DNA of 64,000 nucleotides from Castor canadensis (lineage: Eukaryota; Chordata; Mammalia; Rodentia; Castoridae), in NCBI RefSeq assembly GCF_047511655.1, contig NC_133397.1, forward strand, positions 128,548,308 through 128,612,307, in the 5' to 3' direction. The position numbers were made by a program, and so were the translations under genes. This document shows, in pieces, positions 1-11,990 of this stretch. The notes beneath the pieces were generated by a model. It saw only the letters and a list, made by a program, of their open reading frames with translations. It had not been told where the DNA came from and did no database searches. The stretch's first letter is position 1. Each line of letters opens with the position of its first letter.

Positions 1-243
1 AAAAGATCACCGATGAGGAAAGCAAATGATTTCTTTACCAAGGCAGTCTCCCCTCCCAGACCTACACACGGGTATAGAGAGAGAGCAGCGCTGGGCACAG
101 CACACCGGACACTCCGCAGGGTCCTGGAGGGAGGGACGAGAAAGATGATAGGGCCATTGTCACGAGAACAGCCCGTGGAAGAAAGTGAGCCCAGATGTAA
201 AATCCTTAGCTTCTCCAGAGGCAGGTTAGCTCCACCGCGTCAC

Positions 244-450
244 AGGGGCCAGGGTGTAATCCCAGCTACTGGGGGGGAGGCAGAGACAAGAGTATCACAG
301 CCCGAGGCCAACTCAGACAAAAGCACAAGCCCCTCTCTGAAAAACAAGCTAAACACAAAAGGACTGGGGGAGTGACTCAAGTGGAAGAGCACCTGCCTAG
401 CAAATGTGAGGCCCTGAGTTCAAACCCCAGTACTGAAGAAAAAAAGACTA
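244..450 (+). repeat. Composite SINE (7SL-like arm plus tRNA/ID-like arm)
   Basis: The left arm carries the 7SL/B1-type core TGTAATCCCAGCTACT. The right arm carries the tRNA-like core with the A box-like run TGGCTCAAGTGG (here TGACTCAAGTGG) and the B box-like GAGTTCAAACCCC, followed by an A-rich tail. The same layout recurs across the window in both orientations, so this is a lineage repeat family and not a gene. Open frames over it are chance. Confidence 0.85.
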
Positions 451-2907
451 AGGAAGGAGGGTGCACATGCAGTCCTTTGCACATGAGGGTTTCGGGAAGG
501 CATGGTGGTCTGGAAGATGTGGGTACAGGTAACATCTGCTCCCCTTTTGAGGAAGCGCTCAGTTTACCTTCCCCCTCAGTTCTCCAAGTGTGAGATCCAG
601 GTTTTATTTATTGTTTTTTTTCCAGCTCCTAGCACATAGGAAATACACAATAAATACTTGCCTATATGGAAACCCAGCAAACTGTGACAATTCAACAAAA
701 TATAGACAGAAAAGCAGTAGATCCAAGAAAATGAGGCCCACACACACAAGAGCATTGATGGTCAAGCAACAAAATACAGCCTCAAAAAGTAAACAGTCCA
801 GCGAGGGGACGTGCCCACAGTGGGCTGGGGATTCAGGAAGATTCCACTTGGAAATTTAGCCCAAATATCCTAAAAATGTGTTAATGCATTGAAAGACGCC
901 CCAGTCTAGGTTAAAACGGAGAGAGCCAGTTCAGAAAACAAGACCACAAAGGAGACGTCCCCAGCACATGACTTGCCAACAGATTGGAAGCTTCTCAATG
1001 TTCTTTGGGAAGCTCCAGATTTGGAGTCATTGGGCTGGAAAGAGAAATGTCTGTCAGTAGGAGCACAAAGTACCCAGCACTTCACTCACACCTAGCACTG
1101 TGGCTGGCCTGCAGAGACAGGTGGGGAGGGGAAGAGCAAAGCTCTGTCACAGAGGAGGAAAGGTTGGTAGCAGCCTAAGGACTTGCTCTGTGGACCAGGG
1201 CACAGGCCCTTCTGCACTGAGGTTGTAGAGAAAGGGAGAAGGTTTCCCTTCAAAACATGGCGGCCTGAAGGATGACAGTTTCAGGCACCAGAAGGACTCA
1301 GCCCCGGGGCCCAGGCTATTTGGGGCTTGGTTCTTCACTATGGTAATTCAACACCTCTGTGGGCTCCCCTGAGATGAACAGTTCAAGATTCTTGCTATTT
1401 ATGGGGTAAAAAGATATTTGTCACCTTGTGTCCAAGGTGATTATCAAGTTAGGGAAAGAATAGATGGTAGAAGTTCCAGATTCATGAAACCATGGGCATC
1501 CAGAGCTAGAAAACACCTCCGTGTTAAAAAAACAAAGCTCTGCAAAGTTGTGTCCATTGGTCTCACAGACAAGGTCCAGAAAAACTAAATTCCTTGAATG
1601 GCCATCCAGCCTTCCCTGCAGGCCCCAGGCTTGGTGCTCTTCTGGCTGTTTCTTCTTGCTAGGTCAAGAGTCCACTGGTTCCAGGGCACATGTCCCCTGC
1701 ACCCAGAACTCTGGAATTCTCTATTATGGCCACACTCTGGCCAGCGTGACTCTCGGCCACTCAGGCTAATGCTGCACTTGGCACAATGAAGCCCCTTGGG
1801 GAAATGGGGGTGGGGAGAGGAAAAGGGGAGTGATCTGCACCACAGTCCCCCAATGCAGAGCTCATGGGAACCAAGAAACTGAAATTCGAGCCTCGGTCAG
1901 AATGAAATTCGTTGTCTAGGAGTCTTCTCAGCTGACTTAGAACTGTAAGTTACTGAGACACGTGTGGTATGAGGATCCCTAAAAGCACTCTCCTTGGGGT
2001 CACACCACAGCTCACCAATGTCACACACTCAGATTCCACAGCAGGTGCCAGACACCAAGGACCAGACCTGTGTGTTCTGTGAGGTGAGTGGTCCCCTCAG
2101 CATTGTACTTTACTGGCTTCCACAAGGGACCACAGTTTGTTGTAACCAAACCCCATGGCCTTGAGTCACATTGAGTTTGGGGCACTTATCCATGAGCTCT
2201 GCAGACAGCACCTGGTGGGACAGCACTCCACGCACACAGCCTCGCTGTGGTGCTCTGCTTGCTTTCCACTCGTGCCCTGTGGTCACTTTGGTCTTAAATG
2301 ACCCTGATCACCAAGTCAATCCTCTTACCTCTAAGAAGAAGCAAAGGAGTAAGGGAGAAGGGGGAGGGAAGAGACCCAGCCTCCGTGTTCCTGGCATTAG
2401 CATTCTGATGAAGGGGCTGGCAGGGAGGACATACTGAATATCTTCACCTTTACAGGTCATACAGTTCCTGTTGCAAAACCACTTGACTTGGCTCTTATAG
2501 CACAGAAACAGCCCCAGGCAATACATAAAAGAACAGGCCAGGCCGGATGTGGCCTGTAGGCCACCCTGCACCCACCACCTCCAGCGAGGAAATAGAAGAA
2601 AGTATTAGAGGATCCCCACCCAAAAAAAAGACCACTTGTCCTCTTTCCTCTGTTTTATATTAGGAACTCCGTGTACCTCCAGTTTGTCTGGGACAGATGT
2701 TCAAAGGCAGGACAGAGAATGGGAACGGTTTTCAAGCTCAGAAATGGTCATTTTAGATCTTCAATTCACAAGTGGCACCTTACAGTCCAAGACTAATCCC
2801 TGCCAATAATGTCTGACAGCACACAGCCTACAGGAAAGTACAACTGAGCCTGGGGTTTTACCTGCCTCTCCCCTCCACTTCTCTCCATACAACAAGATAG
2901 TTTATAG
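451..2907. other. Intergenic stretch, no gene recognised
   Basis: Only short open frames occur, none with a recognisable domain or a splice-site pattern. Parts of 985-1180 and 1360-1600 may be old decayed repeats, but I cannot assign them. Confidence 0.5.
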
Positions 2908-3224
2908 GGGCCAGGTATGGTGACTCACACCTGTAATCCTAGCTGCTTAGGAGGCTGAGATCAGGAGTCTTTTTGCCAGCCTGGGCAAAAAGGTTCCCAA
3001 AACACCTATCTCAACCAGCAAGATCTGGGCACCGTGGCACATTCCTGTCATCCCAGCTATGCAAGAAAGCATGAACAGGAGGATCGTGGTCCAGACCAGT
3101 CTGGGCAAGAAGCAAGACCCCATCTCCAAATAACCAGAGCAAAAGGGCTGGAGGCATGGCTCAAGGAGTAGAGCACCTGCCTAGCAAGCATGGAGACCTG
3201 AGTTCAAACCCCAACACCACAAAA
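2908..3224 (+). repeat. Three-arm composite SINE
   Basis: Two successive 7SL-like arms are visible: GGCCAGGTATGGTGACTCAC with TGTAATCCTAGC, then a second arm with CATCCCAGCTATGC. A tRNA-like arm follows with GGCTGGAGGCATGGCTCAAG and GAGTTCAAACCCC. A similar trimer lies at 28015-28326, so the three-arm form is a recurring structure. Confidence 0.8.
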
Positions 3225-4091
3225 GATTAAAATAGTAACTTACAGGCATAGTATCAATTCCTCCCTAAACCAGCAGGTGTCTGAGGCCCCTGCAAACATC
3301 CTGCTGGCTCCCTCAGCTCTACAGAACCAAACAGCGAGGTCAATAGGTTGACACATTTGGGGTCTTGGACAACGATTACAGCAGAACCAGGAAAGCCTAA
3401 GTGACTGGAAAGTCCCCCGTGGGGGAGTGTTTTCAGAGTCTAGTGGTGTTTACCAGCACGTAAACTGTACAGTGACTACACACTCTGTGGGTTAATTGTC
3501 CTCACTTGCCAGAGTCTGAAGAAATTTCCTGTTCTTCCAAGGACATAACTCCTCTGTCCTAGACACTCGAGATCTCCTGGTCCTCCCGCCTGCTCCTTCA
3601 CCCCTGCATTCTGCCATATACCAACACCACAGGGTCATCTTTCTTGCCTGGCTTTTAGCCCACTCTTGCTCTGACCCAACCTTTATCATTTCTTGCCTGG
3701 GTGACATCCCAGCTCTTAGGTGGGCTGGGCTGTCCCCTCCCCCACACGGATACGACACTGCTTCCTAGAAATCAGCACTTTTCTCTTTGGGTCAGGCTGT
3801 GCCCTCCACGACCACCACTCTGGGCCACTCCACCCCATAGGGACCCTCCTCACATGACTGTGCCTTGGCCCCAGCCCACCTTCCTACGTGGACACTCTTC
3901 CGCCTCTTGGGCTCTTATACCCTACCCCCATCCCACATGGCCACCAGCCCCGTTGGCCTTAAGAAGGACTCATTCAGAGAACAGAGAGGGAAAGGAAGAG
4001 AAAGAAAGACCAACTGGAAAAGCCAAGTTTGAAAGCAATTTCAAGAAAACGTGCTTTCACCATGGTGGGACAAGAAAAGGTTTCTTCATGA
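3225..4091. other. Intergenic stretch, no gene recognised
   Basis: The sequence is pyrimidine-rich around 3500-3960. Open frames of 88-154 codons occur here but show no domain, no conserved motif and no plausible splice context. Confidence 0.5.
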
Positions 4092-4318
4092 ATACATTGG
4101 CGTCTAACATTTGCCGAGTGCTGACTGTGTGGCCAGGGACAGTTCTGAGCACTTCATGTATTTAAGCCTGCCACATACACTAATTATTACTAATAAACGA
4201 CAACTCCGATTATCTGCAGGCTACAGGTGAATGAACTCAGACCAGAGGGACTAACTGAACTAAACTGCACAGTAAATAGTGGGGCCAGGATTTAAACCCA
4301 CACAGGCCGGCTCCAGAG
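4092..4318 (-). repeat. MIR SINE, antisense
   Basis: The segment reads as the reverse of the old mammalian MIR consensus: GCCGAGTGCTGACTGTGTG, then AGCACTTCATGTATTTAAGC, and at the far end GGATTTAAACCCACACAGG. Divergence is high, as expected for MIR. Assignment is from memory of the family. Confidence 0.6.
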
Positions 4319-4365
<47 letters not shown>

Positions 4366-4432
4366 TGGATAAATAGATGATAGACAGATAGATTGATGAT
4401 AAATAGATAGATAGATAGATAGACAGACAATA
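4319..4432. repeat. Microsatellites (GA)n then (GATA)n
   Basis: A pure GA run spans 4320-4362 and is followed by imperfect GATA/GACA tetramers to about 4432. It has no coding role and is likely to vary in length between individuals. Confidence 0.95.
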
Positions 4433-4465
4433 AAGTATAGATCTTATAAGTATATATAGATCATT

Positions 4466-4537
4466 TACTGGGGATCAAACCCAGAGCCTTATCAATGCTA
4501 GAGCTGTACTCTACCACTGAACTACGTCCCTAGCCCA
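4466..4537 (-). repeat. ID-like tRNA-derived SINE, antisense
   Basis: Reads CTGGGGATCAAACCCAG then CTCTACCACTGAACTAC then CCCTAGCCC, the reverse complement of rodent ID-type elements derived from a tRNA. Confidence 0.8.
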
Positions 4538-4639
4538 GAAAGAACCTACATTCTTAAACACTACTCTGTGTTTCTGCAAAGACACACAGTAAGACCCACA
4601 CACACACATACACACACCATAGTCTTTTGTTAAGCTGAT

Positions 4640-5440
4640 TGACTAATTTGAGTACATTCAAATGAAAAACTTCCAAACCCAAAAGATACTCTAAAAAGTA
4701 GACAGACCACAGACGGGAAGAAATGATTTTCAGTGTGCATAATGAACAAAGAATTAGGATCCAGATGAAAAAAAAGGAAAAAAACCTCCTACAGCCCAAA
4801 AGAAAAAATGAGCAGAGAATATATGGACACTTCACAAAAAGAAACACAGCAGTCACTCACATCTGAAGATGTGCACAGCCTTGTCAGTGGACAAAGGAAG
4901 GAAAATCCAAGTCACCATGCCCACAAACTCCAGGCCTCACAAGAAAATCAAGAGCTGGGCACGAACCATGTTGTTGGCACAGGCCAGGCACTGGAGCCAC
5001 CCTTCTCAGCTGGAAACCAGGGTACACCCCTAAAGTCCAAGCTCCCCACGGCCAGTGAAGGGCCAGCCTTTAAGCAGGGGACCTCGGGACCATTGCAGCC
5101 CCAGCCTGCGGTGTAAACTCGTGTGCTGTGTGCAGATGAAGGATGGCTTTGGACTGCCACTTAGCAACAGCTCATGATGCTGGAGATGTGCTTGTCCCCA
5201 GCCCAAACCATCCCCCTAGACGGAGCTGTGTCGGGGGTGTCATGGGAGTCTCATTTCTAATAGAGGACACTAGGAGCAACTGAATGTTATTCAATAGGAG
5301 AACTCATAAATGAACAGCCTGTTCATGCTGTGGGGCCAACTAGTGATGGAAATGAATGAAGTAGAAATATGCCCCAAAACAGATGAATCCCAAAACATGG
5401 TGAGCAAGAAGGCTGGGCAGAGCATCGTGTTCCGGGTGCT
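4640..5440 (+). mobile_element. Old LINE-1 3' end fragment
   Basis: The order of landmarks matches the end of L1 ORF2 and the start of its 3' UTR in ancient families: AATGAGCAGAGAATATATGG, ACTTCACAAAAAGAAACAC, then GATGAATCCCAAAACATGG. The frame is thoroughly broken. Assignment to L1 is by memory of the family, and the exact ends are uncertain. Confidence 0.55.
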
Positions 5441-5825
5441 CTATGTAAAGTCTCCTCCCTCCCATCTTCCCACCAGGCCCCTTCTCTTTTTATGTCATCA
5501 GCAATCATCATTGCATCGTGTCTATATGTTTTCATTTACTCGTCTTATTATCTTCCTGCCTCTCGTGAATACAGAGCAGGAATTTTTATTTTCGGCACTG
5601 CTGTGTCACAGAGCCTGCCCTCAGTGCTACTCAGCGCCCATCTCTCGATGCGCTCTTGCTTAGCGAATGCTAGCGATTGCTTATAGACACATGTGTGTGT
5701 TGAGATTATGAACGCAAAATCTGGGAGGCAGTTATTTCTAGCTGGGAAAGGAATGAGATTAGAGAGATACAAAGGAGGCCCCACTGTGTCTGTCATATTT
5801 AAAGTTCTTAAAACTATGTGTCGCA

Positions 5826-6645
5826 CATTAGCCAAGCCATGGGAACAGTCATGATTCCCCACTACTGACGAATGGATCAAGAAAATGTGGTATATTCAAG
5901 CAATGGAATTTTACTCAGCCATCAGGAAGAATGACATGGAGTTTGAAGGTAAATGGATGCAATTGGAGCACATCATGTTAAGTGAAGTAAGCCAGGCTCA
6001 GAAAGACAAAGGCCACATGTTTTCTCTCATACGTGGAAGACAGATCCAAAAGACAAATGTATACCTAAAAACAAACATGATTGTATACAAACTCAGATGT
6101 AGAACACGTTTGTAACAATGGAACCACTCTATGGAACTGGGGGAAAGAGGGAAAGGAAAAGAATGATAGAACATCAGTAATATCATAAAACATCACATCT
6201 GTGAAGGTAGAGGACACAAGGATGTGTACTGAAAGCTGTTGAAAAATGGAGGGTGGGAGGTAAAGGGGTAAAGGAGAGCAATGGAAGGGGTTGAATGGAC
6301 CAAAGTAAAGTACACCCACAGCAGGGTTACACTGAGAAACCCCTTTGAACACCAACTTAAATATTAATAATGAAAGACAGGACTGTAAAATAGGTACAGT
6401 GTGGGGGAGGGAGGTACCAGAGGAGAGAGGAGGATGAATAAAGGAGATGAATATGAGGGTATATGGTTGATGGACTTCATACATTTATATGAAACAGAAC
6501 AAAGAAACCTCCTGCAATTGCTTTAAGTGGGGCGGGGAGGAGTTCAAAGGGGGAGAGATGGTGCCTATTTTGAATTGTCTCGATGAATCCCTCCCTGCCC
6601 CCCCCATACAATGAATATATCCTAGTAAAAATAAAAATGAAAAAT
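5826..6645 (+). mobile_element. LINE-1 3' end (ORF2 tail and 3' UTR)
   Basis: It contains the typical L1 tail landmarks: ACGAATGGATCAAGAAAATG, AATGGAATTTTACTCAGCC, and AAGTGAAGTAAGCCAGGCTC. A purine-rich 3' UTR follows with GGAGGGTGGGAGG-type tracts and an A-rich end near 6630. A 76-codon open frame at 5885-6115 is only the residual ORF2 C terminus. It is 5'-truncated and less decayed than the neighbouring copy. Confidence 0.75.
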
Positions 6646-6740
6646 ATGTGTAGCAAACATAGCAATGGGTTGAGCATTGACAAAACAAGGTTGCGAGTAG
6701 ACACATATTTGTAAGATTATTCTCTGTATTTTCTCCATAA

Positions 6741-6872
6741 GCCGGGTGCTAGTGACTCACGCCTATAATCCCAGCTACTCAGGAGGATTGCAGCCCAGGC
6801 AAATAGTTCACAAAACCCTTCACAAAAGCCCCAGTACCTCAAAAAAAAAAATATATATATATATATATATGC
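6741..6872 (+). repeat. Truncated 7SL-like SINE arm ending in A/AT run
   Basis: Starts GCCGGGTGCTAGTGACTCAC with CTATAATCCCAGCTACTCAG. It lacks the tRNA arm apart from CCCCAGTACC and ends in poly-A that has expanded into an (AT)n microsatellite at 6851-6870. Confidence 0.75.
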
Positions 6873-7032
6873 ATATACTAATCAACATCCCTTGCTAACA
6901 CAGCCACTGATCAGAGGCCATATTCATTCCTGTGAATATTCACAGCAATAAGTGCACATTGCTGTGAATATTCGCAGGCCTTATTCCATTCTCATTCCCT
7001 TCCTAGATTACTACATCTTTTTCTCTTCTTTT

Positions 7033-7208
7033 CTTTTTTTTTGGTGGGACAGGGGTTTGAACTCAGGGCTTCACACTTGCAAAACAGGTGGCAGCTTGAG
7101 CCACACCCCCGGTCCATTTTGCTCTGGTTATTTTGAAGACAGGGTCACAGGCTGGCCTTGAACCATTATCCTCCTGATCTCGGCCTATCATAGCAACTTG
7201 GCTTGGCT
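7033..7208 (-). repeat. Composite SINE, antisense
   Basis: A T-rich start is followed by GGGGTTTGAACTCAGGGC (reverse of the tRNA arm), TTGAGCCACAC, then the reverse 7SL-like arm with CCTCCTGATCTCGGCC. Confidence 0.8.
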
Positions 7209-9199
7209 GACTTCGAGATGTGATGGAATTACATACTTCACTCACCAAATATCCAGATGTATGCCCTTTCAGACCAAGCCAATGCTTCAACAGGCCTGGA
7301 AGTGCCTGTGTACCAGCACCAGTGGGCCCTTGGCCAGCCTGGAGAAAGAAACTTGGCTGGGGTGGGAAGTGGGCCATGCTTACAGAAGGCAAAATGAAAA
7401 CTCTTAAGCAACAGACTGAAAAAAGACTGCACTTTGAATCAGTCCTGACTGATTCAATCTTTATCTTTGCCTAAACGCTCTGTGTGCTCTAACCTTCTGT
7501 CTGATGTGCTTTTCACTCTGAAGTTAATGAAAACCGGGACCTGAGACAAACACTGTATAAAGTGAGCCCCTCTAACCAGCCTGTCCTGGCTGCCCTAAAA
7601 CTGAACAAAACCTTTACATTTAATCTCTAAAGGTTTTCCAAAAAAAAAAAAATTGGCCAATCGTATAATCTTACAGACAAGAAAGAAAGAAAGACCAGTT
7701 TCAGATTATAAAACTCATTTAGAAAGAGTATTTGTAAATGTTCTGAGCTTGGAATACAACAAAAGGTATTTCTTGCATGCCTTGAGGTGGACTTCATCCT
7801 TAAGTGGTCTGATTGCAAAGCGTAAACTGGCCTAGCAGGTGCAGGGGCCCAGCTGTGGCTGAATGTGTGCCCTTAGCTGAGCATTTTAAGAGAATGCGAG
7901 AACAGGATTTTTAAAAGGCAAGCTAATGTCTCTCCAAGTACAGCCATTACAGAGGCCAAGATCAAAGCCCCTTGTCCTTAACTCACAACCAAGAGGTCCT
8001 AGAAGAAGAAACTCTTAACCTCAGGTGTTCCCCTTCATTGCAAACCCCAGGTCAATGGAAGAAGGATGGTCTGTTTTGGGGTCAGTCCACCAGTAAATCC
8101 ACCCTCCTTCAAGACCAGACTTCCCTACTAGAGGGCACCCATGAGCCAATTGGCCTTGACCTCTCTGAGCGATTCTTGGGTAACTTGTTTGCCAAAATAC
8201 CTTTAAATAAACATGGAGAAGGGAAAGTTCAAATACACAGAGGATCCTGAACAATTCTGGTGGACACCTTGTCCATCTTACCTACCACAGACTCCACTTT
8301 GATAAGCCAATAAATTCCTTGTAGAAAGGCCCTTTCCTGCCACAGGGATTTCTAATCAAGAACTTGCCCAAGTGACAGGAGGTCATTTTTCAGAACAATA
8401 CAATTTTACGATGCAATATTGCTCCCATTGCTAGGATGCGACTTACTTCCCAAGCTAGAAGGGCTTAGGACGTTCTCTTCAGAAGCCTGCCTTCCCTGCA
8501 CCTGAGCTGTCATGCTCGCTCCTGGCAGAAATTTCCAGATTGAAGCTGAGACCTGGCCGTGACCTTCCTTCCATATCACACGGGCGTCTTTGCAGATGAC
8601 AAAGGAAGTGCTTACAGCAAGGAGCCTCCATCTCTTTGGAGATCAAACGGATCACTCTAAACCTTTGCCTAAATCCTCCCAAAACCCAAAGCAATTCAAG
8701 GACTCTCACTGATTGGAATTATTTAACTAAATGCACTCATCAATCCATGCACCAGTCGTTCCAGCACTCAGTCCTACCGATGGTAAAACAAGTAGGTGAA
8801 GTCGAAGATTTGTTCAAGATTTATGGGCAATTAGCAAAATTGGGATACCAGGATTTCCTGCAGCGTTAAGCTCAAGCACTTCTTGATTCAAAATGGCTCC
8901 AGGTGAGAGAGTCAGTCTTCGTGGTGAGCAGCTCCCTGGACGGTTCACGGAAGCCCCATCTCACTCCTCCAGGTGCTGTGTCAGGGGTCAGCAGTCCACA
9001 GTCTCCTCGGAGTCCCACCCTCTCCCAGGATGGAGACCCCCTATTGCTCTGCAGCCCCACCAGAGTGCTCTGAGCTGGCTCGGTCTACCTTGCTCGTGCA
9101 GGCTGCAAGGCCTCAGTGGAAAAGACCCCTCTTAGGCCATGACCTCACTGCTGCAGACGGTTCCCTCTCACCTGAGAGAAGAGAAACTGTTAAAAGTTT
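7209..9199. other. Intergenic stretch, possibly decayed retrovirus
   Basis: No intact gene is seen. The segment directly precedes a clear retroviral reverse transcriptase relic on the same strand, so part of it may be the upstream body of that element. No gag or protease motif could be recognised to prove it. Confidence 0.35.
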
Positions 9200-9765
9200 G
9201 CCCTGGCTGTCAACCAAGGACAATTAAGAGGCTTTTTTGGACTTGCAAGATACTGCAGATCCTGGGGGCTGAATTCTTCCTTAATGGCCTCACCACTGCA
9301 TGAGCTCACCAGAAATGTAAGACCAGAGCCTTTATTTGGGGCAGACAGTCCCAGGTGGCCTTTTAGCCAAACGAAATCTGCCTTATAACAGAGCCCAGCT
9401 TTAGAACTTGAGAATTACGCTAAACCTTTTTCACTTGTTTGTTGTTTGTTGTGAGGCACTCCATTCGACCACCAGGAGTGGATTGTTCTTGTTGACGGGT
9501 CCTGTTCCAAAAAACTCAGAAGGAGCATATCATTTCCATGATCCTGTGACATGGAACTCTTCCCCAGTTTAAGTCAGCTCAATCTGCAGAGCTGGCTGCC
9601 CTACCCCATGCTTATGGTGACTGAGGACAAGTATGAATTTACACAGTTAGTACATATGCTTTTGGAGGCACCTACAATTTTGAGAAACACAAACAGGCTT
9701 CTCACTTCTAGTGGGACTCTCATCAAAAGCAGATTCCAAGTAACTGGTTGCATATTACCATCATC
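9200..9765 (+). pseudogene. Retroviral pol relic (RT connection and RNase H)
   Basis: This is a broken piece of an endogenous retrovirus pol gene. From 9212 the frame reads QLRGFFGLARYCRSWG, typical of the RT connection region, and about 60 codons later QSPALELENYAKPFSLV with one in-frame stop just before it. From about 9476 an RNase H start is seen as EWIVLVDGSCSKK, then SAQSAELAALPHAYG and YTVSTYAFGGTYNF, where the usual acidic residue of the YTDS-type motif is lost. A frame change then gives LLTSSGTLIK, the expected linker towards integrase. Stops and shifts make it non-functional. The style resembles class I elements. It is interrupted by SINEs at 9766 and beyond. Confidence 0.75.
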
Positions 9766-9983
9766 AATTCAGCTGGATGCAGCGGCTCGTGCCTGTAATC
9801 CCAGCTCCTTGATCAGGAGGATCAAGGTTTAAGGCCAGCCCAGGCGAAAAGTTAGCAAGAAGCCGTCTTGACAAAGCAACCTGGCCAAGGGCTGGGGGCA
9901 TGGCTCAGGTAGTAGAGCTCCTGCCTAGCAAGCACCAGGGCCCCGAGTTCAAACCCCAGCACCACCAAAAAAAAAAAAAAAAG
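9766..9983 (+). repeat. Composite SINE
   Basis: The 7SL-like arm has GCCTGTAATCCCAGCTCC. The tRNA-like arm has GGCTGGGGGCATGGCTCAGG and GAGTTCAAACCCCAGCACC, with a 16-base A tail. Confidence 0.85.
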
Positions 9984-10195
9984 CAGGGCGCGGGCTGGTG
10001 TGGTGATGCACACCTGTGGTCCCAGCTACACAGCAGGTGTAGATGGACGAGGGATCATGGCCCAAGACCAGCCCCAAGCAAAAAAACAGGAGCCCCTATC
10101 CAAAAAATAAACAAAGCAAGAAAGGGGGTCTTGGGGTTGGCTCCAGCATGTGTGAGGCCCTGGGTTTGATCCCCCAACACTGCAAAAACAAACAA
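9984..10195 (+). repeat. Composite SINE, second tandem insertion
   Basis: Begins GGCTGGTGTGGTGATGCAC and carries GTGGTCCCAGCTACAC. The tRNA arm ends GGGTTTGATCCCCCAACAC with an A-rich tail. It abuts the tail of the previous SINE, so it probably inserted into that poly-A. Confidence 0.75.
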
Positions 10196-10198
10196 AAA

Positions 10199-10290
10199 AG
10201 CTGGTTGGACTGAGGTGTGGCTCAAGTGGTAGAGCGCCTGCTTTGCAAGTGTGAAGCCCTGAGTTCAAACCCCAGTACCCAACAGAAAAA
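10199..10290 (+). repeat. tRNA/ID-like SINE monomer
   Basis: Contains GTGTGGCTCAAGTGGTAGAG and GAGTTCAAACCCCAGTACCC followed by an A run. It forms the third member of a head-to-tail SINE cluster at 9766-10290. Confidence 0.8.
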
Positions 10291-10293
10291 AAA

Positions 10294-11289
10294 AGTTGGT
10301 CCACATCTCAACCCCAAAAGAACCCCTCCAGATTCCCAGACCTGTACACCTGTTGGAAAACTTCAGGTAACACATCCCCAGTAGCAGGTAACATCCCAGA
10401 CAGGGACAGATTTCCAGATCAAGACTTCTTTGCCATTGAAAATTTCTTTTTCAACCCCCACCAATAATTTCCAGCTATCCTAACCCTCCCCTCCCCTACA
10501 GGAAAGTCCTGTGGACCTCGGTCTGCAGGTGGCTTCTGCTAGAGCAAGAGACCAGAGCAACTCTTGGGGTTCTGGGCTAGGAAGCAACTCACTAACGCCC
10601 GGGCCTCTCCGTGATCCCCATGAAAGCCGCCCCTAAAGCCCAAAGAAGAGTGGACAGCTACCATCGCTAATCCTGACGTCACCACTGCGAGCTTTGCGTC
10701 ACTGGGCCTGGTTTGGATCTTGCCATCTGGCTTGGCTCCTTCTTGCCTTTCGAATGGCTTTCTCTGAAATTTGCCATGATGCCGCCATGTACCAGTTAGG
10801 GATGTGTTTGACCCTGAGAAACGCACCGTTGCGATCATGGAGCACTTCCACGCACCCAGTGGTGCAGACTGCACGCTTGGCCTCTCGGCCGGTCTTCTCC
10901 CCCGCAAGCCAGGATGCCATGTCCGGTCCTGGATATCATAGGCAAATGGAACATGGGGAATCTGTGTGCCTCAACCTCCCAACATAGAATAAGTCCTGGA
11001 AATGCATCGCTGAAGTTCTAAATGGTCCACCTGTGTTTCGGCACTGCTGGTGAGCCACTGAGGGACCCCTGAGTGAAGGTGACCTTGCCTGCAGAAAACG
11101 CCCCACTCCACACTTGGGCCACACTGAATTTATCTGAGTTCTTTTCTTTCCTCAATAATAAGTTAATCTTACCTTACTGTAATGTTTTTCCTGCATAAAC
11201 ATGTAATTTTTGAACTTTTGACTTTCTTATCATGACACTGCTTCACATGTATGGCTGTAAAAAATATGTCCCTTATTTCCTTATTCTAC
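10294..11289. other. Intergenic stretch, no gene recognised
   Basis: Overlapping open frames of 62-122 codons occur on both strands at 10540-11120. None gives a domain I can name, and the segment has no clean exon structure. It could be further decayed retroviral or pseudogene sequence. Confidence 0.4.
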
Positions 11290-11780
11290 ACACTTTTTAC
11301 TATTTAAGAAACTGAAACTGAAGATAGGCCTGCCATATGATCCGGCCGTACCCCGCCGAGGCACATGTGTGAATGGATGGAAGTCTGTGTACAAGACACA
11401 CCTGCACAGCCTCTTTACAGCACTGTCACAACAGCCACCCTGTGGAACTGGCCCAGGTGTCCCCCGGCTGATGACTGGATAAAGAACATGTACATGGTGG
11501 AGTATTACTCAGCCAGGAAGAAGAATGGAAAGTACGTCATTTGCAAGAAAATGGGTAGGGCTGAGGTCATAAAGTTAAGCAAAATAAAACTGAGAAAAGC
11601 AAGTAGTGCATGTGCTTTGTCGTATGCAGAATCTAGACAAAAAAAGTCTGACATGAGTATAAAACAGAGGCGCTGTGAGGGGAGACCAGTGGGGGGAGAG
11701 GGCAAAAGAGGGAGAAGAGATGACTGTGATTGAAATTCTTTCTACTCATGTGTGTAAATAGAATAACAGAACTCGTTAAA
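11290..11780 (+). mobile_element. Old LINE-1 3' end fragment
   Basis: Landmarks in order are GCCTGCCATATGATCCGGC, TGACTGGATAAAGAACATG, GGAGTATTACTCAGCCAGG and GCAAAATAAAACTGAGAAAA, the usual order of an L1 ORF2 tail and early 3' UTR. It is diverged and 5'-truncated. Confidence 0.65.
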
Positions 11781-11877
11781 CTCGCTTAAACGGGAGGAGA
11801 AGCTGGGTGTAAAAGAGTAATCGAGGGGTGAACGAGATCAGTGCACTACATGCGTGTACAAAATGTCACGGTGAAGA

Positions 11878-11990
11878 TGTTTGGGGAGACAAGGTCTCCC
11901 TCTGTGGCCCAGGTGGCCTTGAATTCTCGATCCTCCTGTCTCTGCCTTCCAAATGCTGGGATTACAGAGTGCATCGACACATCCAGCTAA
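11878..11990 (-). repeat. B1-like 7SL monomer SINE, antisense
   Basis: Reads GAGACAAGGTCTCCCTCTG, then GGCCTTGAATTCTCGATCC, then AATGCTGGGATTACAGAG, the reverse complement of B1/Alu-type monomers. Confidence 0.8.

Noticed and set aside
5885-6115. 76-codon plus-strand frame as a gene
   Set aside because: It is the residual C-terminal end of LINE-1 ORF2.
10539-11124. Overlapping frames at 10.5-11.1 kb as a possible processed pseudogene
   Set aside because: A stretch such as VFDPEKRTVAIMEHFHAP looked protein-like, but I could not match it to a family and stops follow closely.
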